The notes under the pieces were generated by a model, which had not been told where the DNA came from, searched no databases, and saw nothing but the letters and a program-made list of their open reading frames with translations. From contig CM068587.1 in the NCBI GenBank assembly GCA_035048485.1, forward strand, positions 30,551,001 through 30,615,000: a stretch of 64,000 bases of DNA. Reading direction: 5' to 3'. The stretch is from Pteria penguin. Its lineage: Eukaryota > Mollusca > Bivalvia > Pterioida > Pteriidae. The position numbers and the translations under genes were made by a program. This document shows, in pieces, positions 47,553 through 59,694 of this stretch (position 1 is its first letter; every line of letters starts with the position of its first letter).

Positions 47553-49220
47553 TCCAATGTTTCCAGGGATCATGTGCAAATCAATCATTCATGTCATTTA
47601 AGTTGCCATAGTTACGGCATAATCTTGCTTTGTACCAGTTGCAATCTGTATAAATGTCACTGAGTACGGAATATATGGAACAGTTTGAAGTTAAGTGATT
47701 AAAAGAGATGAAATATGGGAAATAGACTTTAAAACATGCACTAGGTTATGGCTTTGAAAAGAGTATAGTGCTCAAGAAATCATGTGATATTTTGTCTGAA
47801 CATTGCTAAGTTATCTGTAGATCTTTGGTCTGCTGTGATAGATATTGTAAAGAAATATTACCAAAAGATGATGCACAACATGAAAGAGGTTTGTGATATA
47901 TATATATATATAGATGGATAGAAAAGATTTTGATGTCCTTCCTTAAATTACTTATTGGTATTGAAATTTACACATACACAGGGTGCATGTAAATATACAG
48001 AAAGATAAAATGTGAGCATGTCTGGACAGAGTCAGCTTCCTTTTTGATATCTTACATTATAATGAAAATCTCAAATATCAGATGAAGGGAATATCTGTAT
48101 TTTCTCTCAGACATTCCTTTCAGGTGTTGTGCATCAGAAATTTGTGTGTGAATTGTTATAAAATGGATAGTGTGTACTTATTTTGCCTATTTATCATGAA
48201 GTTATGTGAAAAGGGAATAAATCGTTTTGCATGTATGTAAAATATTATGAAACAGATGTACAACATATTCTGCCAACATCATAAGCGACCCTGATGTTCA
48301 TGTGGTAGAAAATGGCAGCATTTATCTTCATTATCATCATTGTAGAAGTATGGCTTCATGTTACCTCAAGTTGTTTGTTCCTGATACAGAAGGCTTGGTG
48401 AATGCATCATTTCAAAACGTAAACTGAAAATAACAACAAATGCAGAATATATCATGTTAGCATTTTTGGAAGTGGGCATGTCTAAGAAGCATATGCAATT
48501 TATGATGTATAGAATAAAGACAACAGCCAATTAGATTTGCTGCTTTATACAAAATTATATTATATTGTATCTGGAAAAAAATAGCATGTGTCATTAAAAT
48601 ATGTATTTGCAAATGTTCGAAGAAATTGTATCAGTCTGCAGGGAATCAAGATCAATATAAACATGAAGCCATATTTTTCAGAGATCAGTTCATTGTGTAT
48701 CATAGATAAAATCAAAAGTATGCTCAGGATGGAGCATGGGGTATGAATATCAAGTGTTATTCTAGCTATGAAAATCTTGGTAGACTGTCAGTAAAGGTGT
48801 TTTCTATTTCTGTGCAATACAAAAATTACACATTTTAAGGTACGTAGTATAGAGCAGATGTAATATAGAAGTAGGACGTGCAGAAAAATAGTAGCTCAAG
48901 TTATTAGATCTTGTAGGTTTATATAAGAAAATAATGTCATCTTTACATATAGTGCTGTTGATAAGTGAACATAGAACATCTATGCATGTATCTATTGTAA
49001 TGTGAAGATCTTTTGAGGGAAATGACATTTGTAATTTAATTGAATCAACAAAAAATTTATAGAGAACAGTGCTTACCTTTCAAGTATGCCTTGTATTAGA
49101 ATTGAAATCATATATATACAATTTTATGTTTATATGTAATGTTTGTTCGTCATGTATTCTTTGTCTTGTGTTTGTCCTAAAAAAATGCCATCAAATAAAA
49201 AAAGAAAAATGTGTAAAATC
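47553..49220 (+). other. Probable 3' UTR of PPP2R3C
   Basis: No other gene is visible. AATAAA occurs at 48216-48221, 48513-48518 and 49194-49199, so several polyadenylation sites are possible. RNA reads would decide which. Confidence 0.5.
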
Positions 49221-49579
49221 TGTCTCTTCTGTTACATTCATGAAGTGTACATGTAATAAATATACTTCACATTCGAGTATACAGTTGACTCTCGATAATT
49301 TCATCTGGAGGGAACCTTATAAGATACTTCAAGTTAAGCAGAGTTTATTGATAATAGAGTCGGGACTCAAACTAAAATAGGTTTGAGTTAACCAGAAATT
49401 CAAATTGTCCATGTTTGAGGAAACAAGAAAAAATTCTTTATCTGTGAACCTATTACATTTTGAAAGAAGCTGGATTATTTTGGTGTGATGTTAGCTCACA
49501 GATGAAGGTGGAATTGAACAATTTTTTGCCAATATTCATTTGATGTCTGTCAACATTTATTGTCCATCGCTTGCATTCG

Positions 49580-50500
49580 ATTTTTATGCTCCCCAAAAAC
49601 TTTCGGGGGAGCATATAGTCGCTGTGGTGTCTGTCTGTTCGTCCCTCCATCCAAGCACATATCTCCTATACTTTTCATCAGAATTTGATCATACTTCACC
49701 AAAATATCATTTAGGTTAAGGGCTTTGGGACAAAAGTCACTCAAAATCATTTCTGAAAGGTCAAGGTCACTTATTAATTATGATTCAAAATACAATGAAA
49801 TACATGTATCTCCTACACCTTTCATGAGTATTAAATCATACTTCACCAAAATGTTATTAAGGTTAAGGGCTTTTAGACAAAGGTCACTCAAGGTAATTTC
49901 TGAAAAGTCAAGGTCACTTATTAACTTTGACTTAAAGTAATATGAAGTATTTACATCTCCTATACCTTTCATCAGAATTTGATCATACTTCACCAAAATG
50001 TTATTTAGGTTAAGGACTTTTGGACAAAGATCACTCAAGGTCATTTCTGAAAAGTCAAGGTCACTTAAAATACCATGAAGTATGTATATCTCTTACACCT
50101 TTCACCAGAATTCGATCGTATTTCAAAGTATTATTTAGGTTAAGGGCTTTTGGACAAAGGTCATTTCTGAAAGGTCAAGGTCACTTATTAACTATGACTT
50201 AGAGTACCATGAAGTACTTGTATCTCCTACACCTTTCATCAGAATTTGATCATACTTCTCCAAAATGTTCTCTAAGTTAAGGACTTTTAGACAAAGGCCA
50301 CTCAAGGTCATTTCTGAAAGGTCAAAGTCACTTACTAACTATGACTCAAAATACCATGATGTACTTATATCTCCTACACCTTTCATCATAATTTGATCAT
50401 ACTTCACCCAAACTTTTATTTAGATTAAGAGCTTTCAGACAAAGGTCATTTCTGAAAGGTCGTGTTCACGATAAAAAGTTTTATTTCATAACTAATCAAG
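49580..50500 (+). mobile_element. Element with ~147-bp core repeats
   Basis: Opens with a hairpin (GCTCCCC...GGGGGAGC, about 49589-49613) and SGTCTGTCTGTTCGTCC-like sequence, then six units with CTCCTACACCTTTCATCAGA, CATACTTCACCAAAATGTTA and GGTCAAGGTCACTTATTAAC. The CTTCACCAAA landmark is at 49694, 49841 and 49988. Later units are shorter. Confidence 0.85.
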
Positions 50501-51189
50501 GTCAAGCTTACTCATTTTAGTTTCAGATACTGTGATTACTTGTTGTTCTACAGTTGACTCAACTGGATATCCATATGATACATTGAGATTTGAAATCGTC
50601 ATCAGTCAATACAATGATTTCCTATATACATGTATTGAGTCATTCATTTCCTTCATTATTGCTGTGCATCGTGGAGCATCCATCCGTTTTACTGATTTTT
50701 TGTATATGAATTGAGTCATCAATTTCCTGCATTATAACTGCCGTTCCGGGAGCATCCATTAGTTTTGCTGATACTCTTGTTATGCTAAATGGGGGACATT
50801 TTGTTTTTGATAAACATCCATCAACTTAACTTTGATTTTAACTTGAATTGTATACATTAAATACTTAATCAGTATGGGAGCACTCGTAATGAAGTTAAGG
50901 TTACGGTAACTTATTACATTTCTCAACGAGAACATTACAGAAATAATATTTCTATCACAATGGTTGAACTAATGTCTTTAAAAGCATATGTAATACTATG
51001 ATGGACACATCTGAATTAGATTCGAGATAAAGAGGATTAATAGATGAGATCATTGAGTATGAAATTCAAGTAGTATTAGTAGATTTACAAATATTTTGCA
51101 ATAAATGAGATATAATGAAGGACAGGAATATAATTAATTCATTTAAGCATGACTTTTTCTTTATTCTTTTATTTTCATACCCCTTTTTC

Positions 51190-52295
51190 TTTTTTTATAC
51201 GAAGTTTGGGAGGGGGGTATATAGGAATCACCTTGTCCGTCTGTCCGTCCGTCCCGACTCGTGTCTGGGACATATCTTTTTATTAGGTTAATGGATTTAG
51301 ATAATATTTCACAGGATTTTTGCCCATGACCCAAGGGTGTGTCATGACCTTGACCCAAGGTCATAAGTCAAAAGTCAAGGTCACTGTGGACTTGGTTGTT
51401 AAAACTATGTCCGGGCCATATCTTTTCATTGGGTGGATGGATTTGGACAATATTTCACAGGATTGTTGCCCATGATCCAAGGATGTGTCATGACCTTGAT
51501 CCAAGGTCATAGGTCAAAGATCAAGGTCACTGTGAACTTGGTTGTTAAAATCGTGTCCAGGCCATATCTTTTTATTGGGTGAATGGATTTAGATAATATT
51601 TCACAATATTGTTTCTCATGATCCAAGGGTGTGCCATGACCTTGAACCAAGGTCATAGGTTAAGGTGATAATAGACACAATAGGAAAAACTTTGTCGGCA
51701 CTATAACTTCTCACCCTGTGCACAGATTTCAATAATATGTCACAGAATTGTTGCTTAGGATCCAAGAGTGTGTCATGACCTTGAATCAAGGTCATAAGTC
51801 AAAGGTCAAGGTCATGATAGACACAATTGGTATAACATTGTCCGGGCCATAACTTCTTCCCCTGTGCACAAATTTCAAAAATATTTCACAGAATTGTTGC
51901 TTAGGATCCAGGGGTGTGTCATAACCTTAAACCAAGGTCATAGGTCAAAGGTCAAAGGTCATAATAGACACAATAAGAAAAACTTTGTCCAGGCCATAAT
52001 TTCTTACCCTGTGCACAGATTTCAATAATATTTCACGGAATTGTTGCTTTGGATTCAAGGGTGTGTCATGATCTTGAACCGCAAACATAGGCCAAAGGTC
52101 AAGATCACAATAGACACAATTGGTATAACATTGTCCGGGCCATAACTTCTTCCCCTGTGCACAGATTTCAATAATATTTCACAGAATTGTTGTTTAGGAT
52201 CTAAGGGTGTGTCATGACCTTGAACCAAGATCATAGGTCAAAGGTCAAGGTCACAATAGACAGAATGGGTAAAACCATGTTTTCATTGATTATAC
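51190..52295 (+). mobile_element. Element with ~146-bp core repeats
   Basis: Begins ACGAAGTTTGGGAGGGGGGT and CCGTCTGTCCGTCCGTCC, then about seven units with TCCGGGCCATAACTTCTT, TATTTCACAGAATTGTTGCT and GGTGTGTCATGACCTTGA. Landmark TTTCAC spacing is mostly 146-147 bp (51307, 51453, 51599, 51738, 51884, 52031, 52177). Confidence 0.9.
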
Positions 52296-52299
52296 CTCA

Positions 52300-53990
52300 A
52301 AATGTGCTTACAAGTGGGACATCCATTACACTTATACCAGTGACTTTGATTTTAAAACTTCTTAACCTTTATCACATTAATTTACTAGTAAGGGTCAGGG
52401 GTTTGATATTTCATTTCACACATAGATTCCTTATGACCATAGTTTTCATAGCGTTGATACTGTGACTTTGACTTATTGACCTTGACCCTGATATGTAACC
52501 TTCTTTAAAAGGGAAAAAGTTTAAGTTTTTGTATTTAAGATATAGATACAATATGACAAGGACTTTCATTTGAGATCATGACTTTTCACAGAGCGACCTT
52601 GATATCTGACCTACTTTTAAACATTTCACTTTTGGCACATGGTCATAACTTCACGTTCGTATCTGACCAAATAAGTGTACAATTTTGTTACCGCGGGGGT
52701 ATTGGTTCCATTTAAACAGTTGTAGTTAGAATTGGTTATTGTTTTCAGATATCTTTACGACCATATAAATTGCTGTGTAAGCTAATGGTTGACTCCACTA
52801 ATCAAAGTCCAGTCGTGCTCATAATACCACTTGTCCAGTCATTTAGGTGTAAACAATACTTTGTGATTGCTACTTCTTCAAAACCTTATCATGGAATGTC
52901 ATAGACTCATTTTATTAAGTATGTCACTAAATGTGCCTGTGTAAATTTGGTTATTGACCCTGGCGCTCAGAAAAGGTCTGTGACCATTTTATTTACAAAT
53001 TTATATGTGTTATACATCCCACGTTTTGTGATGATTTTGATGAAACTTTACAGGAATGATCTGTTCAGGATATATGACAAAAGTGTGTGGGAAAAAATTA
53101 AGTTGCAGAATCCAATATGGCGGTCATCTTAAAAATCTTTAAATTGAACCTTTTCCTTATGTTCTTAATAAATTTGATGAAACCTTACAGAAATGATGCA
53201 CTCAGGATTTGAAAACAAGGAATATACAAAAGCCCTTTCACTTACCATTCAAAAGATATACCCAACGTTAATTTTTTGCAATGTAGGTCAAAGGTCATGT
53301 TCAAGGTAACGAAGTCAAAGCCTATTGTAAGGACGGAAAGGTCTTGTCGTGAAGAATATGCATGTGAAAGTCTCTTCCTCTTACAGTTGAAAAGTTATTC
53401 GCAATGTTTAAGTTTTGGCCACAGGCAAACAGTCAAACATACAGACGGACAGTCAGGCCAAAAACTAGATATCCTGTCATATTCTAATTTTTGTATTTAC
53501 TACCCCAAGTACATTCAAAAATTAGAACATGACAGTCCCTAAAATCTCAAATTCCGGACACATAAAAATAGGTGATGTAATCTCATTTTAGAGTGGAATT
53601 TCTCCCTCATTTTCATAGTAAATTTAATGATACTGCACAAAATTGATTTAATCTTGATACCTGATGAACACGCTTGCAGAAAGTAATATTACATAATTCA
53701 ACACCGCTATAATTGTGGCCGCTTAAAAATGGATCCCTCCTCCCCATATTTTGAAGAAAAAACAGTCTTTGTTTAATTATACACATGCAGTACATATAGT
53801 TTTCTTTTAAAAAAATAAACATTTTAAAAGATCGTTCTTCCATAGACTAAACCATTAGAGCCTCGGATTCTACACTCTCTTAAACTCTTGTTTGCTATTT
53901 TTCCTTTTGAAAGTGGTAACTCGTTCCGTCCCATTTTGATTCCTCATTATCTATGAGAGTGTCATGATGTTCTAATGTCTCGTAACAGTG
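52300..53990. other. Intergenic with dispersed repeat (copy 3)
   Basis: Positions 53270-53480 match the 11925 and 43800 family (AAAGGTCTTGTCGTGAAGAA, ATATGCATGTGAAAG, CATACAGACGGACAGTCAGG). The rest holds diverged GACCTTGA-type repeat remnants and no gene. Confidence 0.5.
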
Positions 53991-54059
53991 TGCAACACGT
54001 ACTGTAGTCTGCCTATTAGCTGAGGCACACACCTTAAAACAACATTAATAGTTATCTAT

Positions 54060-54065
54060 TTTATT
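54060..54065 (-). promoter_or_regulatory. Polyadenylation signal AATAAA
   Basis: On the minus strand AATAAA lies about 35 nt after the SECIS candidate, so it is a likely 3' end signal of the glutathione peroxidase transcript. Confidence 0.5.
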
Positions 54066-54100
54066 ATTACTTTATAATGGTTTATACAGATGACAACAAC

Positions 54101-54174
54101 CGTGTGACCATGGTAATCCAGGATCGTGCAGTATCAGCCAGCAGGGTTGTAATAATGCAGTCATTCGTCACACG
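54101..54174 (-). ncRNA. Candidate SECIS element
   Basis: Minus-strand RNA has ATGA (54164-54161), a helix TGCATTAT with ATACTGCA (one mismatch), an unpaired AA (54148-54147) 12 nt after ATGA, and CGA (54126-54124), i.e. the SECIS quartet and apical AA. An outer perfect 8-bp helix, CGTGTGAC with GTCACACG, closes it, though the lower internal loop is lopsided (2 against 15 nt). It lies about 750 nt after the stop codon of the peroxidase. Confidence 0.7.
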
Positions 54175-54224
54175 CTTGAAACAATGGTCTAAAACGACGC
54201 TACTGCAAGACTAATATATACATG

Positions 54225-54610
54225 TACGTAACAGGGCATTATTACAGAATGAATTATATACAGTACAGAACGTTATTACAGGACAAATACATGTATATAC
54301 AAAACAGATCATTATTACAGACCAAAATATATCCATAGTAGAACGTTATTACAGAGCGAAATACATACAAAACAGAACGTTATTACAGACCAAAATATAT
54401 GCATTGTAGAATGCTGTTACAGAACAAAATATGTAAATAAGAGAACATTATTACAACGTAAAGTAAACATAATAGAATGTTTTTCCAGAACCAAATATAC
54501 GCATAACAGATCGTTATTACAGAACAAAATACATACATACCAGAATGTTATTACAGAGCAAAATATATACATAACAGAATGTTATAATAAAACAAAATGT
54601 ATACTAGATA
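54225..54610. repeat. ~35-bp tandem repeat in peroxidase 3' UTR
   Basis: Units built on AACGTTATTACAGACCAAAA followed by TATATACATA recur about every 34-38 bp (for example 54271, 54309, 54344, 54378). They lie between the stop codon and the SECIS candidate. Confidence 0.88.
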
Positions 54611-54687
54611 CTGTATGCGGTATCTTGTTTTACCACAATTGATGGTAAACCGGTATATTCATTTAACTAACACGTATCACAGTCCAT

Positions 54688-54789
54688 CAATCTAATTAAA
54701 ACCATATCTTTATTCCGCTTCTCTATTGTCCTATTGCGGATTTTGGACAAATAGAGAAGCGGAATAAAGATGTGGTTTTAATCAGATTG
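54688..54789. mobile_element. Small foldback element (copy 2)
   Basis: CAATCTAATTAAAACCATAT, TTATTCCGCTTCTCTATTG and the mirrored CAAATAGAGAAGCGGAATAA, TTTTAATCAGATTG. Same family as 32267-32351, here within the peroxidase 3' UTR. Confidence 0.88.
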
Positions 54790-54922
54790 CACAGTCTATA
54801 ACATAGGAACACGTAAGTTTTTGTTCTCTGGAAGGGGCTCTTGTTTTTGAGGTAGTAAATGAAACGTATCGACAATTTTTTTTTATAAACGCCAATTTCA
54901 TTTTTTCAACTTGTATTAATTT

Positions 54923-56537
54923 TTAAGATTTTGTTTTCTCTAGGAGGCATTCGATGTCTTTCAATATCTTCGTGATAGCGTAGCGGTGACTGTAACGCTT
55001 GTATGGAAAGCCATTAGTGTCTACCAAGAATTTCTCAAAATTCCACGAAATATCTGTCCTGGTGACGGGAGACCACGTGATATGACGGGGATCGTCAATT
55101 AGTTCAAACATATCATCGCACGGAACCGGAAGTTTGTCCCGCAGATATTCGAAAATTGGATCAGCGTGTTCGCCGTTCACATCCCTCTTCTCCATGACAG
55201 GAAACTGAGGTTTGAATCCATCTCCCGGCCTCAAGTGTTGTAGTCTCTCGAGAATCTCTTCATTAGAACCATTCTCCTACATCATGGAATATAAAAAAAA
55301 AGATTAGATCTTCTCTCTTGGTGACAATGAATACAGTAGTACCAGCTAATGGCGTAGCTAACTAAATTTTGTGTATTCAAAAAATAGGCCGAAAGGCAAG
55401 GAATCTGCGGTCGCCATAAAACCCGAAGTGGGTCCAGCGTAAATCCTTGATAAGGGGGATGTTCAAAGTCAGGGGCTAAACTACTCGAAACCCCTGCGAT
55501 TTTTGCATTTTGGTATAAACATATTCCATACAAACGATGCGAACGATAAAATTTTACATGAACTGTACACATTCAAATACATGCAAATAATAAACAATTC
55601 ATAATAGACCTATGTCCTACAATTTTTTTTATTCATTTGCGGTTTATTTTTTTTTTTTATTTGTTTTTTGTTTGTTTGTTTGTTTGTTTGTTTGTTTGCT
55701 TTTTTATTTTATTTATTTATTTATTTATTTTTTGGCGCTCGGCCATTGACTGTACTAACTAGAAAATAAATTACATCGCAAGTCACTATATTCCCGACAC
55801 TTTTTCGAATTCTGAGCAGAGAACTTGGTAACCGAATAAGCTAATGCGTTGTACAAGACTATAAAATTGTCTAGGAGTTAAAACCAAAGTGGCCGAAATA
55901 GTGGGCCAAAGAATCAATCTATGGACAGAGCTATACATGAGGGAGATTATCCTTAGTTTTAGAGTGATTTACAAAATTTCATGACTGAAAATAACTTAAG
56001 AATTAGATGCTATTTACTATCTGTCACAAAAGTTATAAAGTAGATGGCATTTTATAAACAGATGTTGTCTTTTGTATATAATCTTTGCAGTAATGATTCT
56101 GTCGACTCAAGTTGGTACAATAAAATCTTCTATGCGCGGCCCCGAGGTTCACATAAGAAAACCGTCACTCATTAAAAAAGATGTTACGAGAATTCTATGT
56201 AAATTACACACATTTTTACATCACCGTAACTCTATACATTCTGTAGGTAATTGGATTACATTGGTACATTGAGCAGTGATTACTTTACTAGCATTACCTG
56301 ACTGCCGAACTGATTACACGGGAACCCCAGGACGACGACCTTCCTGTCGTACATGAGATGGAAATCGTTCATCACTGGGAATTCCTCGCTGGTCTTGTGT
56401 CAGAGAGTAGCTGTGTTCACAACCAGTATCACCTTCCCTCTGTATTGCTTGAAGTCGATAGGATCCCCATGCACAGTACGCGCAGAAAACTGGTGAAAGT
56501 TAGAGTCCACATTAAACTTACTGCGCCCCGCTGACAT
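54923..56537 (-). CDS. GPX: Selenoprotein glutathione peroxidase
   Basis: Two minus-strand exons, 56537-56298 and 55276-54923 (stop TAA), joined in phase 0 by a GTAATG donor and a TAG acceptor, give 197 residues if TGA at 56402-56400 is read as selenocysteine (residue 46). It sits in VNTAT-L-U, where the family has its catalytic Sec. The other catalytic residues are present: Gln76 in LGFPCNQFG, and Trp158-Asn159 in DISWNFEKFL. The NGE and LRPGDGF segments fit the GPX1/2/3 group rather than GPX4. There is no evident signal peptide, so a cytosolic form is likely. It reduces hydrogen peroxide and organic peroxides with glutathione. A SECIS candidate and AATAAA follow in the 3' UTR. Residues after Sec (H-K-T) differ from the usual G-x-T. 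The intron (55277-56297) holds T-rich and (TTTG)n low complexity. Confidence 0.93.
56400..56402 (-). other. In-frame TGA, selenocysteine codon
   Basis: This TGA lies at the exact catalytic position of the peroxidase; the frame stays open on both sides and the second exon is intact, so recoding is far more likely than a nonsense mutation. Confidence 0.9.
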
Positions 56538-56539
56538 TT

Positions 56540-57140
56540 TCTCTGCTACAGGAATTAAGATTACATATTAATCTCCTTGTTATGCTTTAGAAATGCTCTT
56601 AAAGAGGTTAATCATGTCTTTATGACTTTGTGCTGATTGGTCACCCCTGTGTCGTACATTTAAAGGTAAAGCGCTCTTCTTACTCTTTGTTAATCATTCG
56701 CTATTATCTCTCAATTATAGTTCAGCATTCGGCGTATGTGGTCAAAAGGTTCCCGAGTCAGATCACAAATCCGAAGGTTGTGAGTTCGACCCTAACCGTA
56801 CATGTAAACCTTATGTCGGGTGTACGGTATCAAGTTTGTAGGAATCTAAGATGGGACATGTATATTTGGTATATCACTGTCTGCCTATATATAGGCTGGG
56901 TGCGGTGCTTGGTGCATCTCTACATGCCTATAGTTATGGTGCTTGACAGCAAATTAGACCCTCTAGCACATGAAACTTGCAATACCGAAGGGTTTACCAC
57001 ATCTCGAAGTCTATGGATTAAAAGGACGTCAATATCGTGTACAGTGTCAAATTCAGACATGCAAACCCCATTTAAATTGAAGTGAGACCAGATGCTCGGG
57101 AAGGGTAAGCGTCCTCTACTTGTTATAACACCCGTCGCAA
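56540..57140. other. Upstream of peroxidase; tRNA-like remnant
   Basis: A B-box-like GTGAGTTCGACCC at about 56779 suggests an old SINE. The peroxidase 5' UTR may be spliced, as CTGTAG precedes the exon 11 nt before the ATG. Confidence 0.4.
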
Positions 57141-57145
57141 AAGTC

Positions 57146-57423
57146 CTGATTGATTGATTATTGTTTTACGTCACACACGATTATTTCACGTATACGGTGA
57201 CGACATCTGCCTGATGCATTGCAGACAAATTTAGACTTTTGCAACGGACCCACCCGAAGCAGAGAGAGAGAGAGATCTTCCACGTGCCACGCCTACCGTG
57301 ACACGGACTTCGGTCCCTACTGTCCCATCCGAAAGACAGAACACCTGTGCGCCCAGCGCGGGAGTCGAACCCGAGACCTCTCGATCATGAGCCGAGCACC
57401 TTATCCACCAGGCCACACCGGCG
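57146..57423 (-). mobile_element. tRNA-derived SINE, different tRNA head
   Basis: The 10-bp duplication CGCAAAAGTC (57136-57145 and 57424-57433) brackets a minus-strand SINE. Its head (TGGCCTGGTGGATAAGGTGC, B box CGGGTTCGACTCCCGC) differs from the 30211/33283 copies while the body and tail match, so the same body has been joined to another tRNA. Confidence 0.92.
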
Positions 57424-57439
57424 CGCAAAAGTCATGCAA

Positions 57440-58430
57440 CATCCATCCAAGTTCAGAAAGTAAATGCATATACATATACACATACATGAGACAAGGGAAA
57501 TGTTACGCTCTCCTCACGATACGATACGTGCATATCGTGATAGGGTAGTAGAGATATGATGATTTTTGATACGATACAATTCTTCTCAAAATTAAAGAAA
57601 AACTTTAATTGAGGGACCGCCAGATTTAGCTTCAACCATGCCCATTACGTAGTTTCATTAAATCGTCATTAGTTCACGTACTTTAACTTTTTCTAAGTCA
57701 GAACACAGCCATCATTGTTTATAATAAGAGGTATATGAATTATATACATTGCATTCTAAACTTGTAGACAACATCACATTTTCACAACTTCCTAATTAAT
57801 TTCATTATCTATTTGATCCATTTGGTCATCGGTAAATCACTTCCTTAGTCAATTAGGTACTAAAACTTTCATGCCATTAAGATTATATCGGACAATTAAT
57901 TGTATTCATACAGAGAAAGTTAAAATGATGTGCTTTGATATCAGTTTTTAAAAGTGTCATATACTTTTTGAGAGATCGTTTTTCTTTTTTCCTCTGTTAA
58001 AATTAGAATGTTCCAAATAATATTCAGCATGCCGTCATTGAAGAGTGTTATACTAATATTTAAAACATTTAATATGTTTAAACATTATTAGAGAAAAGAA
58101 CTGAACAGTCGAATTTTTGAAAAGAAATTTCTTTAGTCGTTCTTAATGCCGAATCGAACCGAAATTCGGACAAATGTATCGAAGACCCAGTCGAAAGAAA
58201 ATATTAAACCGACTCGAGATCGTGATATATCGTTTCAGCCCTACTTGCAATAGATCCGATGTTATCTCTTTATAAATAAGCAAATACATTTGTCGTCCTC
58301 AATATGCGGTTGAAATTGATATGTTATTCCATTTATGTTGTGTAAATTTATCTGAGCTGAATTTAAATACCTTCAACTACTTAGCTTAGAGATGGGATCA
58401 CAACGTACTTTTTGATATTTTATTTGTTTG
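57440..58430. other. Intergenic, nothing recognised
   Basis: AT-rich, no gene or clear repeat seen. Confidence 0.45.
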
Positions 58431-58439
58431 TTCGGGGTT

Positions 58440-58640
58440 TTTTGGTAAGTTTTTGTGTCACTCCAAGATTATTTAACTTATATGGTGGCGGCACCTGCCT
58501 GGTGCATTTCTTCATAATTTTGTTCTTATGTTACTGACCCACCCCAAGCAGTGACGGGTCATTTACATGCCAACGTAGACGATGACACAGCGGGATCTTG
58601 GTTTATACTGTCCTATCCGATTGACAGATAGTGAGGCAGC
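58440..58640 (-). mobile_element. Degenerate SINE
   Basis: Reversed body traces (ACCCACCCCAAGCAGTGACG, GGCGGCACCTGCCTGGTGCA, CTGTCCTATCCGATTGACAG). Confidence 0.75.
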
Positions 58641-58944
58641 AGAAATATTAAAGCAGATAACTGGACGCTGAATGAATTTGTAATAGGAAATTTGACACAT
58701 AACTTGTGGATGCCAAAAATTTGCTAAATTAAAATGTAATGGTGGAAATTTGGAGACACAGACACAGTTGCGTCTCCCTAACTTTATAGTTGGGAGGGAC
58801 CCGTGTAATCACTTCTGCCCTTCTACTTTGTCCTTGGCCTAGACATAATGTATAACAATTTATAACATGCTGATTGCTTGATTCCTTAAAACGCCTCTTA
58901 GTTAACATATATTACATTCAATGTTTCAATACTCTGACTGTTGA

Positions 58945-59195
58945 CCAGTGTGACTCAGTAGATGAGATGGCCGAGAGGTCTCGTGTTCGACCCCCAATGG
59001 GCACACTGGTCTCCTGTCTTTCGGATGAGACAGTAAAAACGGAGGACCTGTGTCAAAGTGGGCGTGGTACGTAAAAGATCCCTCACTCTGGGTCGGTTGC
59101 AAAGGTATAATTTTCTATTTAATGCATCCGGGAGATGCTGTCGCTACGTACGTGAAATACTCATGGAGTGGCGTTAAACAATCAGTAAAACACTC
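58945..59195 (+). mobile_element. Diverged SINE plus a truncated copy
   Basis: Head with GATGAGATGGCCGAGAGG and B-box-like TGTTCGACCCCC, body CTTTCGGATGAGACAGTAAA and tail GGCGTTAAACAATCAGT. A further truncated body fragment (TTCTGTCTTTCTTGTGAGAC) lies at about 59238-59300. Confidence 0.85.
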
Positions 59196-59324
59196 TACCA
59201 AGATTATTTCACATATACTCACTGTCTGGGGAACACCGGTGTTCTGTCTTTCTTGTGAGACTGTAAAAACCGAGGGTCCGTGTCGCTGTAGACGTAGCAC
59301 ATACAGGGAGTCTTGACCCCCTCC

Positions 59325-59452
59325 CCATCCGAAAATTTTACCAAAAAAGGTAATATTTGGGCATTTTTGGGATTGGACCCCCTCGTCTAAGAGAAAAATG
59401 TACTTTTTTTGGTTGGGCCCCCTCTGACAAAAATTTCTGGATCCGCGCATGT
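59325..59452 (-). mobile_element. CAGTGGC-family MITE fragment
   Basis: The ending TTTCTGGATCCGCGC and the CCCCCTC-rich interior resemble the short elements at 30769 and 31137. Confidence 0.45.
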
Positions 59453-59694
59453 ATATATGTCTCTGTAAGTGGCACTATGCACTCAAAAAAACCAAACAAA
59501 CAAAATAAAATAAAAAAGTAAAGGAAGACGTATAACTTTATGTTTTTATTCATTTTGTGATATTTTACACTTATAGTATGAAACTTAAACATACTTTTAA
59601 GTAGTCTACATGTATGTCTCTGCTTTGAAATAGCAAGTCAATTAGAGTTATCCTTCGTCACAAGAGGGCGCTTCGAAACAGGTGCCCGTTAGTA

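Noticed and set aside
56298..56537. Glutathione peroxidase pseudogene because of the TGA
   Set aside because: The TGA is at the selenocysteine site, flanking frames and catalytic residues are intact, and a SECIS candidate exists.
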